Shown here: piece after piece, positions 31,907 through 40,629 of the stretch
Layout of the letters: every line of letters begins with the position of its first letter
Numbering within the stretch: position 1 is the stretch's first letter
Source: Spraguea lophii
Taxonomy: Eukaryota; Microsporidia; Spragueidae
NCBI GenBank assembly: GCA_001887945.1
Contig: LDOQ01000066.1
Span: 124,001 to 188,000, forward strand
Reading direction: 5' to 3'
Length of the DNA stretch: 64,000 bases
Position numbers and translations under genes: made by a program
The notes under the pieces: model-generated
Told to the model about the DNA's origin: nothing
Database searches by the model: none
What the model saw: only the letters and a program-made list of their open reading frames with translations

Positions 31907-32450
31907 AATTATTAAAACTTTATAAATAAAAATTTTATGAGAAAATCTTTCAATAATTTTTTATTTGTATTTATAAATTTAAATTATAAAAATATACCTT
32001 CAATTGTTCTAACATAGAATTTTTAAATTTTTTTTGTTTTCCATCAAAAGAGGATGGAATTTTTAAGAATACCAGAATAATATTATAATTTAATTAAAAT
32101 GAAAGTTTTTATAATATTTTTTAATTAAATTATAATATTATTTTTTTAGAAATGTAATTTAATTACAATAAGAATATATCAATTTGTTTTAATCTATTGG
32201 TTTTGAATTGTAGATAAACTGTAAAATGTTTTAAATTTTCAATAAATAATAAATTATTTTTTAATTAATAAAATAAAAAAAATAAATGGTTAGCAATAAA
32301 TTTAATACTTTTAAAACTATTTTATTTATTCTAAACATCATTTATTTTTTTCCCTCCATATTTCACCTCTTAAATTCTATTCTTTTTCTTTATGTGTATT
32401 TTTTTGCCTCCAAAAAAGCTTTATAAAAAAATTATTTACTGAAATTTTAT
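31907..32450. other. Intergenic region with a perfect inverted repeat
   Basis: The spacer lies between KNL1 and the KEN-box gene. The only structure is the palindrome at 32076-32142. A fragment at 32025-32060 (TTTTTTTGTTTTCCATC, then AAAAGAGG) resembles the weak dispersed repeat near 17030. Confidence 0.5.
32076..32142. repeat. Inverted repeat, two 24-nt arms, 19-nt loop
   Basis: The arms at 32076-32099 and 32119-32142 are exact reverse complements, all A and T. It would form a long hairpin in RNA or a cruciform in DNA. It lies about 170 bp after the KNL1 stop. It could be a tiny foldback element or an mRNA 3'-end structure. Confidence 0.7.
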
Positions 32451-32693
32451 ATGGATCACAATGAGTTGGCAGATAAAGAAAATTTCAATCCAGTAACAAA
32501 AATATACTCTAATAGATTTAGAAGAGGTGTAGATAGAAGACCATTACAAGATATTACATTTAAAGAAGAAGAAGAAAGTGTACAGGTAAGTAATAAAAAA
32601 CAAGAAAAAGTAAAGGATATGGTAAAAATGGATCCATTGTTTGCAAAACTTACAGATTCTCCAATAAAAAGAAAAAATGTTAGAGAATTATAG
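32451..32693 (+). CDS. Small KEN-box protein, candidate APC/C substrate (securin-like)
   Basis: The 80-residue, probably disordered protein has DKENFNP at residues 8-14, a textbook KEN degron with a following proline. RRGVDRRPLQDIT at about 24-36 contains an RxxL D-box (RRPL). Human securin likewise has DKENGEP followed by a downstream RxxL box. The C-terminal part (KMDPLFAKLTDSPIKRKNV) has an SP-K/R site typical of CDK substrates. Securins are short, fast-evolving and recognised mainly by degrons and position, so this could equally be another cell-cycle inhibitor. GTAAGT inside the frame (32585) has no matching short-intron 3' site. Confidence 0.55.
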   Translation: MDHNELADKENFNPVTKIYSNRFRRGVDRRPLQDITFKEEEESVQVSNKKQEKVKDMVKMDPLFAKLTDSPIKRKNVREL

Positions 32694-33722
32694 AAAAAAT
32701 AAAATAATAATTTAAATATACAATAAATTTTTTATATAATATACGTAATTTTTTTTAAAAGAAAATAGTTTTAAGCTGATTATTAAAAATTACTTTTTAG
32801 TGTAGTAATTTTCCATTTCTAATAAACTTCTTCGATTTTCCTAACTTCAAAAGTTCTAACAGTTTTCTTGGCTTAATGTTTTTTCTGTTATATAACAAAC
32901 AATCTACTCCAATGCTTCTTTCTATATTGTTATTGGTTTCATGCTCTTTTTATTTTTAATATTTTTTTATGTTTATTTTAGTATTTCCATTTCTTATGAA
33001 TTTTAATATTTTTATTGGTTTTTTAAAGATTGAATTAATAGTTTCCTTTGGCATATTAAATATAATGGTTAAATTATCTTGTGATATACTCCAGAATGTT
33101 AATCTATTATTTTTCTGTAAAAGAGTATATAATTGTGCTATACTATCTGTATAGATGCAATATATAGCAAGGAGCATGCCTTACAAAGCATTGAGCCATC
33201 CAAGGTCTAACATATAAAAAAGAAATAGGTTTACCAGACGGGGATGAAAGGAGAAAAAACCCCATGAAGTTTGGGAGACAGGAAATGAAATGCAACAAAT
33301 AATAAAAGTTTATTTGACAACAGTTTGTTTAAGCCGCACCTGCCATAAAGCTAGGTCAGATTGTCTAATTTTTTTATGATTTATTTTCATTTATTGTTAT
33401 TATTATAAAAATTTAAAAAGTCTTTATATAAAATATATTTATATTCTTTAATATTACCAAGGAATTATAGTATAGGTTTTTATATTTATTATTTATTCTA
33501 TAAAATAAAGTAAATCCGTATCTCGAGTGAACAGGTATTATTTTAATAAAAGTTATTATATGATGTAATACATATTCCTAATATCATATTATATCCCTTC
33601 TTTTTATATTACACGTATTCATATTATTACTTTTTTCTATAAAATAGTTTAACAGAATATCAACAGAAGATATAAAACACTTTTTTATTTTATTTTTACA
33701 ATAAATGAATTTATTTACTTTT
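32694..33722. other. Intergenic region with a GC-richer island
   Basis: The region is AT-rich except for about 33155-33362 (listed separately). Complementary short open frames at 32956-33177 look like chance frames. Confidence 0.4.
33155..33362. other. GC-richer non-coding island, candidate structured RNA or repeat
   Basis: About 200 bp stand out from the AT-rich background: GCAAGGAGCATGCCTTAC, then CATTGAGCCATCCAAGGTC, a possible stem GGGG...CCCC at 33240-33263, CAGACGGGGATGAAAGG, and GTTTAAGCCGCACCTGCC. The segment ends in TAAAAGTTTATTT then more unique sequence. The A-rich TAAAAGTTT resembles the SINE tail. I found no U1, U2, U4, U5, U6, SRP or RNase P core motifs I could defend, and no open frame. 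Confidence 0.35.
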
Positions 33723-33983
33723 TTAATCATCACTTTCATTTTCTACATTTTTATTTTTACCTTGTTTCTTTTCCATTATAGGATTTTCTCCACTGTTAGA
33801 TTCCTCATTATCCTTTTCTTTAATAATTTTCTTTAATTTCGTTAGTTTTCCTGTACTTTTATTATTTTTTTCTCCATCACATTCCCGAACTAAATATATT
33901 ATAGCTACTATACATATTATGGTTGCAATAGCACTAAATATAGCTACCATAATCATTTTAAATCCACTCGAATTATTAGACAT
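33723..33983 (-). CDS. Small single-pass membrane protein, unknown
   Basis: The 86-residue protein has an N-terminal polar stretch (MSNNSSG), one strong membrane segment (about residues 9-32, MIMVAIFSAIATIICIVAIIYLV) and a long, charged, lysine- and glutamate-rich tail. By the positive-inside rule the tail is cytosolic (type III orientation). I do not recognise it. It is bounded on both sides by non-coding DNA; the clear membrane segment and clean frame support it as a gene. Confidence 0.5.
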   Translation of the reverse strand: MSNNSSGFKMIMVAIFSAIATIICIVAIIYLVRECDGEKNNKSTGKLTKLKKIIKEKDNEESNSGENPIMEKKQGKNKNVENESDD

Positions 33984-35141
33984 AAGATATATGTTGAAAG
34001 AAGTTTAAATAAAAAATGATATATGAATTTTATTTAGATTTTGATAAATATCATAAATAAAAGAATTAAAGAAAAAAATAAAGTTAAATAAAGTTAACAT
34101 TAATTACGTGTGATAATTTTAAAAATAACAAAGAATACCAATAAAAATTATTATATAATAAAATATATTATATTTTTATAAATACTTTAGCTAAGTAATA
34201 TTTAAAATAATTACTTTTATAATTAAATATTTCATCAATTTCATCAATCAATTGATAAAATATTTAATTATTGTTTTTATTACATAACAATAATCTTTTT
34301 CTATTTTAAGATAAAAGTTAATGTCTATCTAAATATAGAAAAAACAATATTCTATAAAATAAGGATATAACAATATTTGGAGCATAAGGTAAGATGAGAT
34401 TAATGTATATATGTAGCAAAACCAGTTAATACAATGATATCAGTCTTTAAACGATAATCGTTCATAAATTGTAAAGCTTTGATCATAATGAGTATTGGGA
34501 ATAAAAAAATAATATTTAAATTCATAATCTTTATGCTAAATACTTTTATTAAAATTAAGAATTATTTCATGCAATAAAAAGAAATTTATTGTAAATTAAT
34601 TTTTAAAAAACTCATCTGGTTGTTTAATTTGTTGTATTGTATTTGATAATATTGTTATGTAGATCCTCTATGATTATTTTACATTCAAATATTTCTTTAT
34701 GATAAATTGAACTAATATTATTATGAAATAAAGGTTTGTAATGTATGTAATATTTATTTAACTTTTTTTATATAGTTTACCTGTATTTTAAAAATAATAA
34801 TTATAAAATATTAATTTTATTAATCAATATGAATGTTATTATATATTCTAATTATATTACAAAATCTATGTTATTGTTTAAACAACCTGAAAGAATATTT
34901 TATAAATCATACGATTATTTGTGTTAAAAAATATTTATTAATAAGGAAACATTAACATTTTAAAAATACATTATAAAATTATATAATCTTTAATAACATT
35001 CAATGGTAATATTCTATATAAATTTGTTGTTAAAAGAAATTAATTAAACAGTTTTAAGATAAATAACCATTTTTCACATATTTCTTTTTCTGATATAAAA
35101 ATGAAATAAAAAATTTATATTATTTTTTAAAAAATATCCCT
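33984..35141. other. Intergenic region with one SINE fragment
   Basis: There are 1.1 kb of AT-rich DNA. Apart from a SINE block at 34378-34440 nothing is recognisable. It contains the promoter of the GYF gene at the right end, where CCCT directly precedes the ATG. Confidence 0.5.
34378..34440 (+). repeat. SINE internal fragment
   Basis: GGAGCATAAGGTAAGATGAG, then ATTAATGTATATATGTAGC, AAAACCAGTTAATACA: nearly identical to the block about 150 nt from the 3' end of the intact SINE, with no flanking head or tail. Confidence 0.8.
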
Positions 35142-35966
35142 ATGTCATTCTCTTTTGATTTGGTTAAAAACTTTATGGAAAAGGAATGTATAAAACCTAT
35201 AGAAATAAACACAGAAAACATACTATGGTCGGATGTAGAGCATATCCCAGTATCATTTACACCATTGACTGATTTGGAAATGCAAGCGTATGAAGAAAGA
35301 AAAATAAATAGTAGTCCATATTATGGTAGGAAGGTACAACCAAAGAAAGTGTATAAAAAAGATGTAGATTGGGATATAGATGTGAAAAATACATCTATAG
35401 GATATTTTGATAAGAAAGGACAATTTATAAAAGCGCATAAAGAAGAGGAGAAAGAGGTAATGTGGATAATAAGGGATGAAGATAAAAATATTAAAGGACC
35501 GTATAAAACAAGAGAGCTTAGGGATATGGAGAAAGAAGGTTCTTTTAAAAATATGTATTTGAGAAGAGTAACTGATAGAATATTTATACCATATGAAAAA
35601 TTAAAAGAAATAGAAAATTGGTATTCTATAGAAGCTAAATTATCACAATTGTTTGTAGAAGAAAAAAAGAAGGAAAAAGAAATTGTACCCCAATGCATTG
35701 ATAAGAATTTAAAAAATTGTATAAAAACAGAAAAACTGTTGAAGAAATTAAAAATCAATATGAGCGTAGAAGAGTTACACAAAAAAATAGATAAGAAATC
35801 TAGAAAGGATAGTTCAGAAATTCTAAAAAAAGAAAATAAGATGATACAACAGGATGTTGATGATTTATTGGATGTGTTTCTAAAAGAGATAAAAGTTAAA
35901 GTATGTATAGATGTAGATGAGAATGGATTTTTAATTGTAGGAAAGAAAGGAAATAAAAAGAAATAA
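35142..35966 (+). CDS. GYF-domain-like protein
   Basis: In the 274-residue protein, residues about 106-170 (MWIIRDEDKNIKGPYKTREL, then GSFKNMYLRRV and IFIPYEKL) fit the GYF domain: W.Y.D..G.IQGPF....M..W...G.F...L.VRR......F..L. GYF domains bind proline-rich ligands, and in fungi and animals occur in translation-repression and mRNA decay factors (Smy2/GIGYF) and in the U5-associated Lin1/CD2BP2. The N-terminal 100 residues contain ILWSDVEHIPVSF, and the tail is helical and lysine-rich. The tryptophan in the GPFxxxxMxxW position is not conserved. Which GYF subfamily it belongs to is open. Confidence 0.55.
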   Translation: MSFSFDLVKNFMEKECIKPIEINTENILWSDVEHIPVSFTPLTDLEMQAYEERKINSSPYYGRKVQPKKVYKKDVDWDIDVKNTSIGYFDKKGQFIKAHKEEEKEVMWIIRDEDKNIKGPYKTRELRDMEKEGSFKNMYLRRVTDRIFIPYEKLKEIENWYSIEAKLSQLFVEEKKKEKEIVPQCIDKNLKNCIKTEKLLKKLKINMSVEELHKKIDKKSRKDSSEILKKENKMIQQDVDDLLDVFLKEIKVKVCIDVDENGFLIVGKKGNKKK

Positions 35967-36125
35967 ATTTAGTTTAAGTTAAAAACGAATAAAATAAAGT
36001 TATTTATAAAAAGTTATTGTTCTTTTATTATTTTTTTAGCTAAAAGATACTTTTATTTATTTTTTAAAATTATTATATTTTTGTTTGATACAATAAAATA
36101 AAAGTAATTATTTTTCAAAATTATA

Positions 36126-37123
36126 GATAAAAGGGTAAAAAGGTTACTGGGATGGGAACAAAAAAGTATATTATTAAAAGAGATTGAGAAGTAAAAAAAA
36201 CTTTAATTTAGTTTAAATAGAGCTAATAAATCCGAAATGGGACCTTTTATTTCCTAAAAGTTTAAAAATTCCTTAATAAAATTCCTGATATTTTTATGTT
36301 TATTAATCTCTTTTGATTTTAAGTATTTCCATTTGTTTTTAATTCTTTAAGTATTCATTTCAAACTTATTTGGATCAACAAAAAATCTTTTATGATTAAC
36401 AATCACGTGCTTATGTGTTGACTTTTTTAAAAACCATACCCTTTCCCAATAATTTATAATTAAGGTTGTTTTTAATCTTACATTCATAAATACGATTTTT
36501 TGGAGTTTATCAGAACTTCTCTTTATTATTATTGCAAATAATATATCACCGTTTTCTCTATATACACCACATTCAACCCAAATTTATTTGGTTATTTTAC
36601 CCTATTATATTTCCTCTTAACGACAAAAGATTCATCTATTTCAACTATAAGATTATACTTTTAATTGTTTTTTTAGGGTGATTAGATAATCTCTACCAAT
36701 ATATACTTTTTATTTTTAACTGTCTTCTTATTTAAACCTTTTCTTTTAATTATTTTTTTTAATTTTGCTTTTTTAGAAAATTCATAAATTATTTCTAAAA
36801 TTTTATTCATAAATATACATAAATTATAAAAAAAAAGAATTTATTTTAAGTGGATAACGTTTCTTAATGCATAAATTTTTCTTACAATGCAAATAGGACG
36901 CTTTAAACGTATTGCCAACGTAAAGTATTTAACAAATTTCTACATTTATAACATTTTTTATTTTTTAGAATTATACCTTCTTCTCGTAAAAACATAATAA
37001 AAGATGAAGTATTTCGGCTTAGTTGTTTTAAACTATCTCTGTTTTTAATTATCATTTTCTCCATAAGACTTTTAATAATATACTTTTTTGTTCCCATCCC
37101 AGTAACCTTTTTACCGATAAAAG
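36126..37123. mobile_element. Merlin/IS1595-type DNA transposon, inactive, with TSD
   Basis: Exact 47-bp terminal inverted repeats (36134-36180 and 37069-37115, starting GGTAAAAAGGTTACTGGG) bound a 982-bp element. The 8-bp sequence GATAAAAG lies immediately outside both ends (36126-36133 and 37116-37123), a perfect target-site duplication of the length typical of the Merlin superfamily. The interior holds a broken ISXO2-like transposase on the minus strand. The identical repeats and exact duplication suggest a fairly recent insertion, yet the transposase is heavily disrupted, so it may have moved in trans as a defective copy. Confidence 0.9.
36180..37097 (-). pseudogene. Broken ISXO2/IS1595-like transposase
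   Basis: The reading begins with an ATG at 37097 inside the right inverted repeat. It gives a 64-residue start with FLREEGIIL and a Cys-x2-Cys zinc-ribbon-like YKCRN, then stops. Farther on in other frames are VEIDESFVVKRKYNR (36604-36648, the family's VEIDES motif with the first catalytic Asp), GVYRENGDILFAI shifted by frame, NHKRFFVDPN and NKWKYLKSK (about 36320-36410; the family has ...FVDP..G.HTQ.IE..W..LK). Several frameshifts and stop codons separate them, so no full enzyme can be made. Confidence 0.85.
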
Positions 37124-37176
37124 ATATTTTATTTTACGAACAGCACAAGTAAATGATTTTTATCTTAAAAAATTTA

Positions 37177-38169
37177 TTAATATTTTTTATCTGCCATTTT
37201 TCTTTTGAACATCGTATTTCTATTTAATAAGCCTTTCTTAAAAAATACATTTTTTAATATTTCTTTTGTTGTTGGTCTTTTTTCAGGATCTATTATCAAA
37301 ATCTGTTTAACAAATTTTATTTTTTCTGATTCTATTCCTTTAAGCGCGTAATCTATTCTTACTGGTGCTTGTGGTAATTTAAATTTGGAAAAATATGGTG
37401 TGGATTGGATATTTTTAAATGTTCTTTCATTTATGGTTCCCAATACCCCTATAATCTTTTCTAATTGGGTTATTTCATTATTACCTTGAAACATAACTAC
37501 GCCTTGAAAAATTTCTGCTGCTATTACACCATAACTCCATATATCTATTTTTTCATCATAATTACTTGAACCTAAAAGAATTTCTGGAGGTCGATACCAT
37601 AAAGTTACTACACCTGGTGTATAATCATTTTTTAAACTTTTTACTCTTGCCAGACCAAAATCAGCAATCTTAATTTCCATATTATCATTTACTAAAATAT
37701 TACTACTTTTAAGATCTCTGTGAATTACATTATTTTCATGAAGATAATTTAAACCTTCTATTATTTGAAGGAGAATGTATTTCATATCATCTCTTTTTAT
37801 CAATTCTTTTCTTATGAGACGGCTTAAATCTGTATTAACATACGGAAAAACAACAAAAATTTCATATTTTTCATATACATTTCCCTTATCTTTTATTTTA
37901 TTAGTTACTATATCTATTATATTTATTATATTTTTATGTTTTAAACTTTTTAATACTTTTATTTCTCTGATTGTTGTTAAAGGTAAACCATTTTGATTAT
38001 TTTCAAATATCATTTTTTTAAGAGCAAAACTTTTTTCACCTTTGGTACTAAGATAAACTATTCCAAATGTACCTTCTCCTATCTTATTTAAAATATTATA
38101 TTCAAATATATTATTTTTTGCTATAGGTTTTCTATACACAATTTCTCCTTCTTCATCTGAGCTCTGCAT
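37177..38169 (-). CDS. Cyclin-dependent kinase, CDK9/Bur1-like
   Basis: From the ATG at 38169 (CCCTT just upstream; the upstream in-frame extension to 38214 is discounted) the 330-residue kinase reads IGEGTFGIVYLS, AFALKKM-type lysine strand, a cyclin-binding helix GLPLTTIREIKVLKSL, catalytic HRDLKSSNIL, DFGLAR, then a VVTLWYRPPEILLGS activation segment. The (L/I)TTIREI helix and VTLWYRPPE fit transcriptional CDKs (CDK9/Bur1, CDK12/Ctk1, CDK11) better than cell-cycle CDK1 (PSTAIRE). With the CDK7-like gene at the left edge, the window holds two transcription-type CDKs. The subgroup needs a tree. Confidence 0.85.
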   Translation of the reverse strand: MQSSDEEGEIVYRKPIAKNNIFEYNILNKIGEGTFGIVYLSTKGEKSFALKKMIFENNQNGLPLTTIREIKVLKSLKHKNIINIIDIVTNKIKDKGNVYEKYEIFVVFPYVNTDLSRLIRKELIKRDDMKYILLQIIEGLNYLHENNVIHRDLKSSNILVNDNMEIKIADFGLARVKSLKNDYTPGVVTLWYRPPEILLGSSNYDEKIDIWSYGVIAAEIFQGVVMFQGNNEITQLEKIIGVLGTINERTFKNIQSTPYFSKFKLPQAPVRIDYALKGIESEKIKFVKQILIIDPEKRPTTKEILKNVFFKKGLLNRNTMFKRKMADKKY

Positions 38170-38381
38170 AAGGGAATGAAATATTTTTATTTTGCATTTA
38201 TACCCAAAAATCAAAACACTTTAAAACACTTTAAAACAATTTAAAACATATTTTATTTTATTATATAAAATAATTTATTTATACAAAAACCAATATTTCC
38301 ATTTATATACTTTTTATAAAAATGTAATAAAAAAGACCCTAATACATCCTTTATAACAATAATCAAAAGTATAAAATTTAT

Positions 38382-38634
38382 TTATTCATCATCTGAATAA
38401 CATTCAATGTCTACAGCATGTAAGCCATCAGATAATTCTTTTTCTATAAATTTATATACGAGTCTATTTCTTTCATGATATGGCTAATTAAATAAATATA
38501 CTTACCTTCTTATTAAATGTTGATGATTTGATTCTTATACTAATATGATCATAGCGGGGTGGAAGCGCATCTACAGATAATGAACTAATACACGGTATTT
38601 CTTTTTTTAGTTTATTATAAATTTCTTTATCCAT
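38382..38634 (-). CDS. BolA-like iron-sulfur assembly protein, one 22-nt intron
   Basis: The gene is hidden by an intron. Joining 38506-38634 to 38382-38483 (coding strand order) removes 22 nt and gives one 76-residue frame from MDKEIYNKLK to YSDDE. The second exon, HERNRLVYKFIEKELSDGLH, then AVDIECYS, matches the BolA signature (..RHR.VY..L..E...IHAL.I...). The first part has ISSLSVDALPPRYDHISIRI. Cytosolic BolA2/Fra2 and mitochondrial BolA1/3 act with monothiol glutaredoxins in Fe-S transfer; which class this is cannot be told. The usual Cys/His ligand region is partly changed. The ATG is preceded by CCC. Confidence 0.85.
38484..38505 (-). other. 22-nt intron in BolA-like gene
   Basis: GTAAGT at the 5' end and TTTAATTAG at the 3' end, the same form as the introns at 20308-20326 and 20627-20647. 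Retention gives a stop within the intron. Confidence 0.85.
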
Positions 38635-39472
38635 GGGTTTATAATAAAAAAATAGATTTCTGATGTTTACAGTTAAAAAAAATTTATTTATTTATTATAA
38701 ATTTAAGAGAATATATTTTTTATGATATAATTTAGATAAAATTTTATTTTTAAAATGGATTATAAGATAATAGTTAATGCATAATTATATTTACGTGTAT
38801 TTAATATTTTTTTTAATGAAACTTTTATTTATCGATGTTTCCCAGAATCCGTGGTATTTTGTTGTCGAAAAAACCTTTTGGTTTGTAGTTTCATTATGCT
38901 TCAATAAATTTATTAACTTATTTTTACATTATGTTTCAGATGCTATACTTCTGTGTATATTACCATTATTGAATTATATTCCGTTGAAGAATATTCAATA
39001 TTAAACCAAGCATACCTACCGGTGGTATAAATTAAATTAATCTTATACAGGAAGTGTTTATAAATACAAATAGGATTCTAATATAAAACAATAAAAATCT
39101 TTTTTTAAAATTAAAACTTAGTTTGATATAATTTTCATTCGTAATTATAATATCTTAATTTCAATATCCATAAAAAATGTATATTAAATATATTATCTTA
39201 TGAATAATAGATTATCATATTTATTTACACTTTTATTAACAAATATTTTTATTTGATTTAAGTATCATAATTTTAAACTCATTATCTCTTAATTGGTTTA
39301 TTATTTTGTTTATTTTGGGGATAATAAAATATTTCTCTAAATCAAATAAACTGATCAATCATAAAGATATGTTAAATATAGGAGCTTATTTTTGTAAACA
39401 AAACATATTTTTTTAAAATATTCTTTCTAATTGGTTCATAAAAACTTATAATAAAAATATTATATCCCATAT
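38635..39472. other. Intergenic region with SINE 3' fragment
   Basis: AT-rich. The only repeat seen is at 38812-38865. The short open frame at 38777-39004 is mostly this repeat and is not a gene. Confidence 0.5.
38812..38865 (-). repeat. SINE 3' end fragment
   Basis: TTAATGAAACTTTTATTTAT followed by CGATGTTTCCCAGAATCCGTGG mirrors the 3' end of the SINE in antisense (AATGAAACTTTTATTTATCA, then AAGCTTCCTGGCCGGTTGCGG). Confidence 0.7.
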
Positions 39473-40015
39473 ATGAAGAATGAAAATCTATTTTCTCAAA
39501 TTGATGCAAATTACACTCTCATAAAAAGACCGGATGGTAAATATGAAGCCTCTAACATAAATGGAAGGATTTTAGTCTTGTCGGATGAGATACATTATTC
39601 TTATGCAAGTATCGCTAGTTATTTAGATGGAACTAGTGATTCAATACCGCTTAATGCGATTGAAAAAGTACCGTTGAGTACATTGTATAAACGAGAATAT
39701 AATCCACATGTACCAACACCTACAGAAGAAAGTACAAAAGAAAAAGGATCTGATTTTCCAAGTTTTTATAAACCAAATGGATCAAAGGATTTGTTTCCAG
39801 ATGCTGAAGTACATGAAAATTTTTTTCAAGTAAATCCTCCTCAAGATATACAACCTTCTCCAAATTATTTTGATCCAAATAAACAGGAGGATGATGAAAA
39901 TAAAGGAACACCACCAGGTGCAAAATTTATTCCATTCGGACCAAATAAAAGAAGTGGAGATCCAGATCCTGATAATCTGTCCAAGCCAAATGGAAATAAT
40001 AATGAAACTTTTTAA
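39473..40015 (+). CDS. FUB1: PI31/Fub1-like proteasome regulator
   Basis: The 180-residue protein has a proline-, asparagine- and aspartate-rich second half ending PPGAKFIPFGPNKRSGDPDP, then DNL. This is the hallmark C-terminal PI31 segment (PPGARFDPFGP... PDPDHL), which enters the 20S proteasome chamber and blocks or modulates it. The N-terminal 75 residues form a small beta-rich segment, much shorter than the FP domain of animal PI31. The TSS of the gene is unclear, but CCC lies 5 nt before the ATG. It converges on eIF4E with a 20-bp gap. Confidence 0.75.
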   Translation: MKNENLFSQIDANYTLIKRPDGKYEASNINGRILVLSDEIHYSYASIASYLDGTSDSIPLNAIEKVPLSTLYKREYNPHVPTPTEESTKEKGSDFPSFYKPNGSKDLFPDAEVHENFFQVNPPQDIQPSPNYFDPNKQEDDENKGTPPGAKFIPFGPNKRSGDPDPDNLSKPNGNNNETF

Positions 40016-40035
40016 AATAAAAATTCTTAATAGTA

Positions 40036-40581
40036 TTATTTTATTTCAAATCTATTTCCAACTGTATATCCTTTGAGATTATCATTGTGTGTTTTAAATC
40101 CAATTGTTATTCGTTTATTACCATCAATTATATCTTTCCATTTTTCTCCTATTTTCATGCATACATTCTCATCAGTAGATCTTGTCCACAAGGAAATTCT
40201 ATATAAAAATTTTCTTGGAGAAAATACCGCACCACAAATCTCACCTTCTACCAATTCAGAAATACAAAAAGCCATGGTTTTATTCCATATGTCATTAATA
40301 TCCCAATTGGATTTTTCTATTTCTAACACCCATTTTCCACCTTCTTTATTTTTTTCATCTTCCCACATTGGTTTTATGTCTTTTCTGAAAAAATGGACAT
40401 TTGCTGGTGAAGGCCATTTATCAGCAGGCTCTATATTTTCAGTAAGATATAAAAAAGATGGTATATTTTTTACTTCAGAAATTATATTAAGATTAGACAT
40501 CCAATCATTTTGGTTGATACCTTGTTTATTTGTTAAATAATCATACCATAATGTCCAAGTTTCTTTTAAATCGTAATTCAT
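40036..40581 (-). CDS. CDC33: Translation initiation factor eIF4E
   Basis: The 181-residue cap-binding protein begins LKETWTLWYDYL (the first conserved Trp pair), then PADKWPSPANVHFFRKDIKPMWEDEKNKEGGKW (cap-stacking and WED-like sequence), WNKTMAFCISE and ICGAVFSPRKFLYRISLWTR (the R..K phosphate-contact region). The canonical N-terminal unstructured extension is absent. CCCTC precedes the ATG. Start and length are consistent with other microsporidian eIF4E proteins. Confidence 0.93.
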   Translation of the reverse strand: MNYDLKETWTLWYDYLTNKQGINQNDWMSNLNIISEVKNIPSFLYLTENIEPADKWPSPANVHFFRKDIKPMWEDEKNKEGGKWVLEIEKSNWDINDIWNKTMAFCISELVEGEICGAVFSPRKFLYRISLWTRSTDENVCMKIGEKWKDIIDGNKRITIGFKTHNDNLKGYTVGNRFEIK

Positions 40582-40629
40582 TGAGGGTAAAAGTATTTTT
40601 TAAAAATAAAAAAATTTAAAACAGTTTCA

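Noticed and set aside
32585..32630. Intron in the KEN-box gene starting at GTAAGT
   Set aside because: No matching short-intron acceptor nearby, and the frame is open through it.
32956..33177. Overlapping frames on both strands
   Set aside because: Mutually complementary, no motif, no start signal; probably chance.
33155..33362. U6, SRP or RNase P RNA
   Set aside because: None of the core motifs (U6 ACAGAGA, SRP helix 8 loop, RNase P CR-I/CR-V) could be placed on either strand.
38777..39004. 75-codon open frame
   Set aside because: Overlaps a SINE tail fragment, strongly F/L/I-biased and without a motif.
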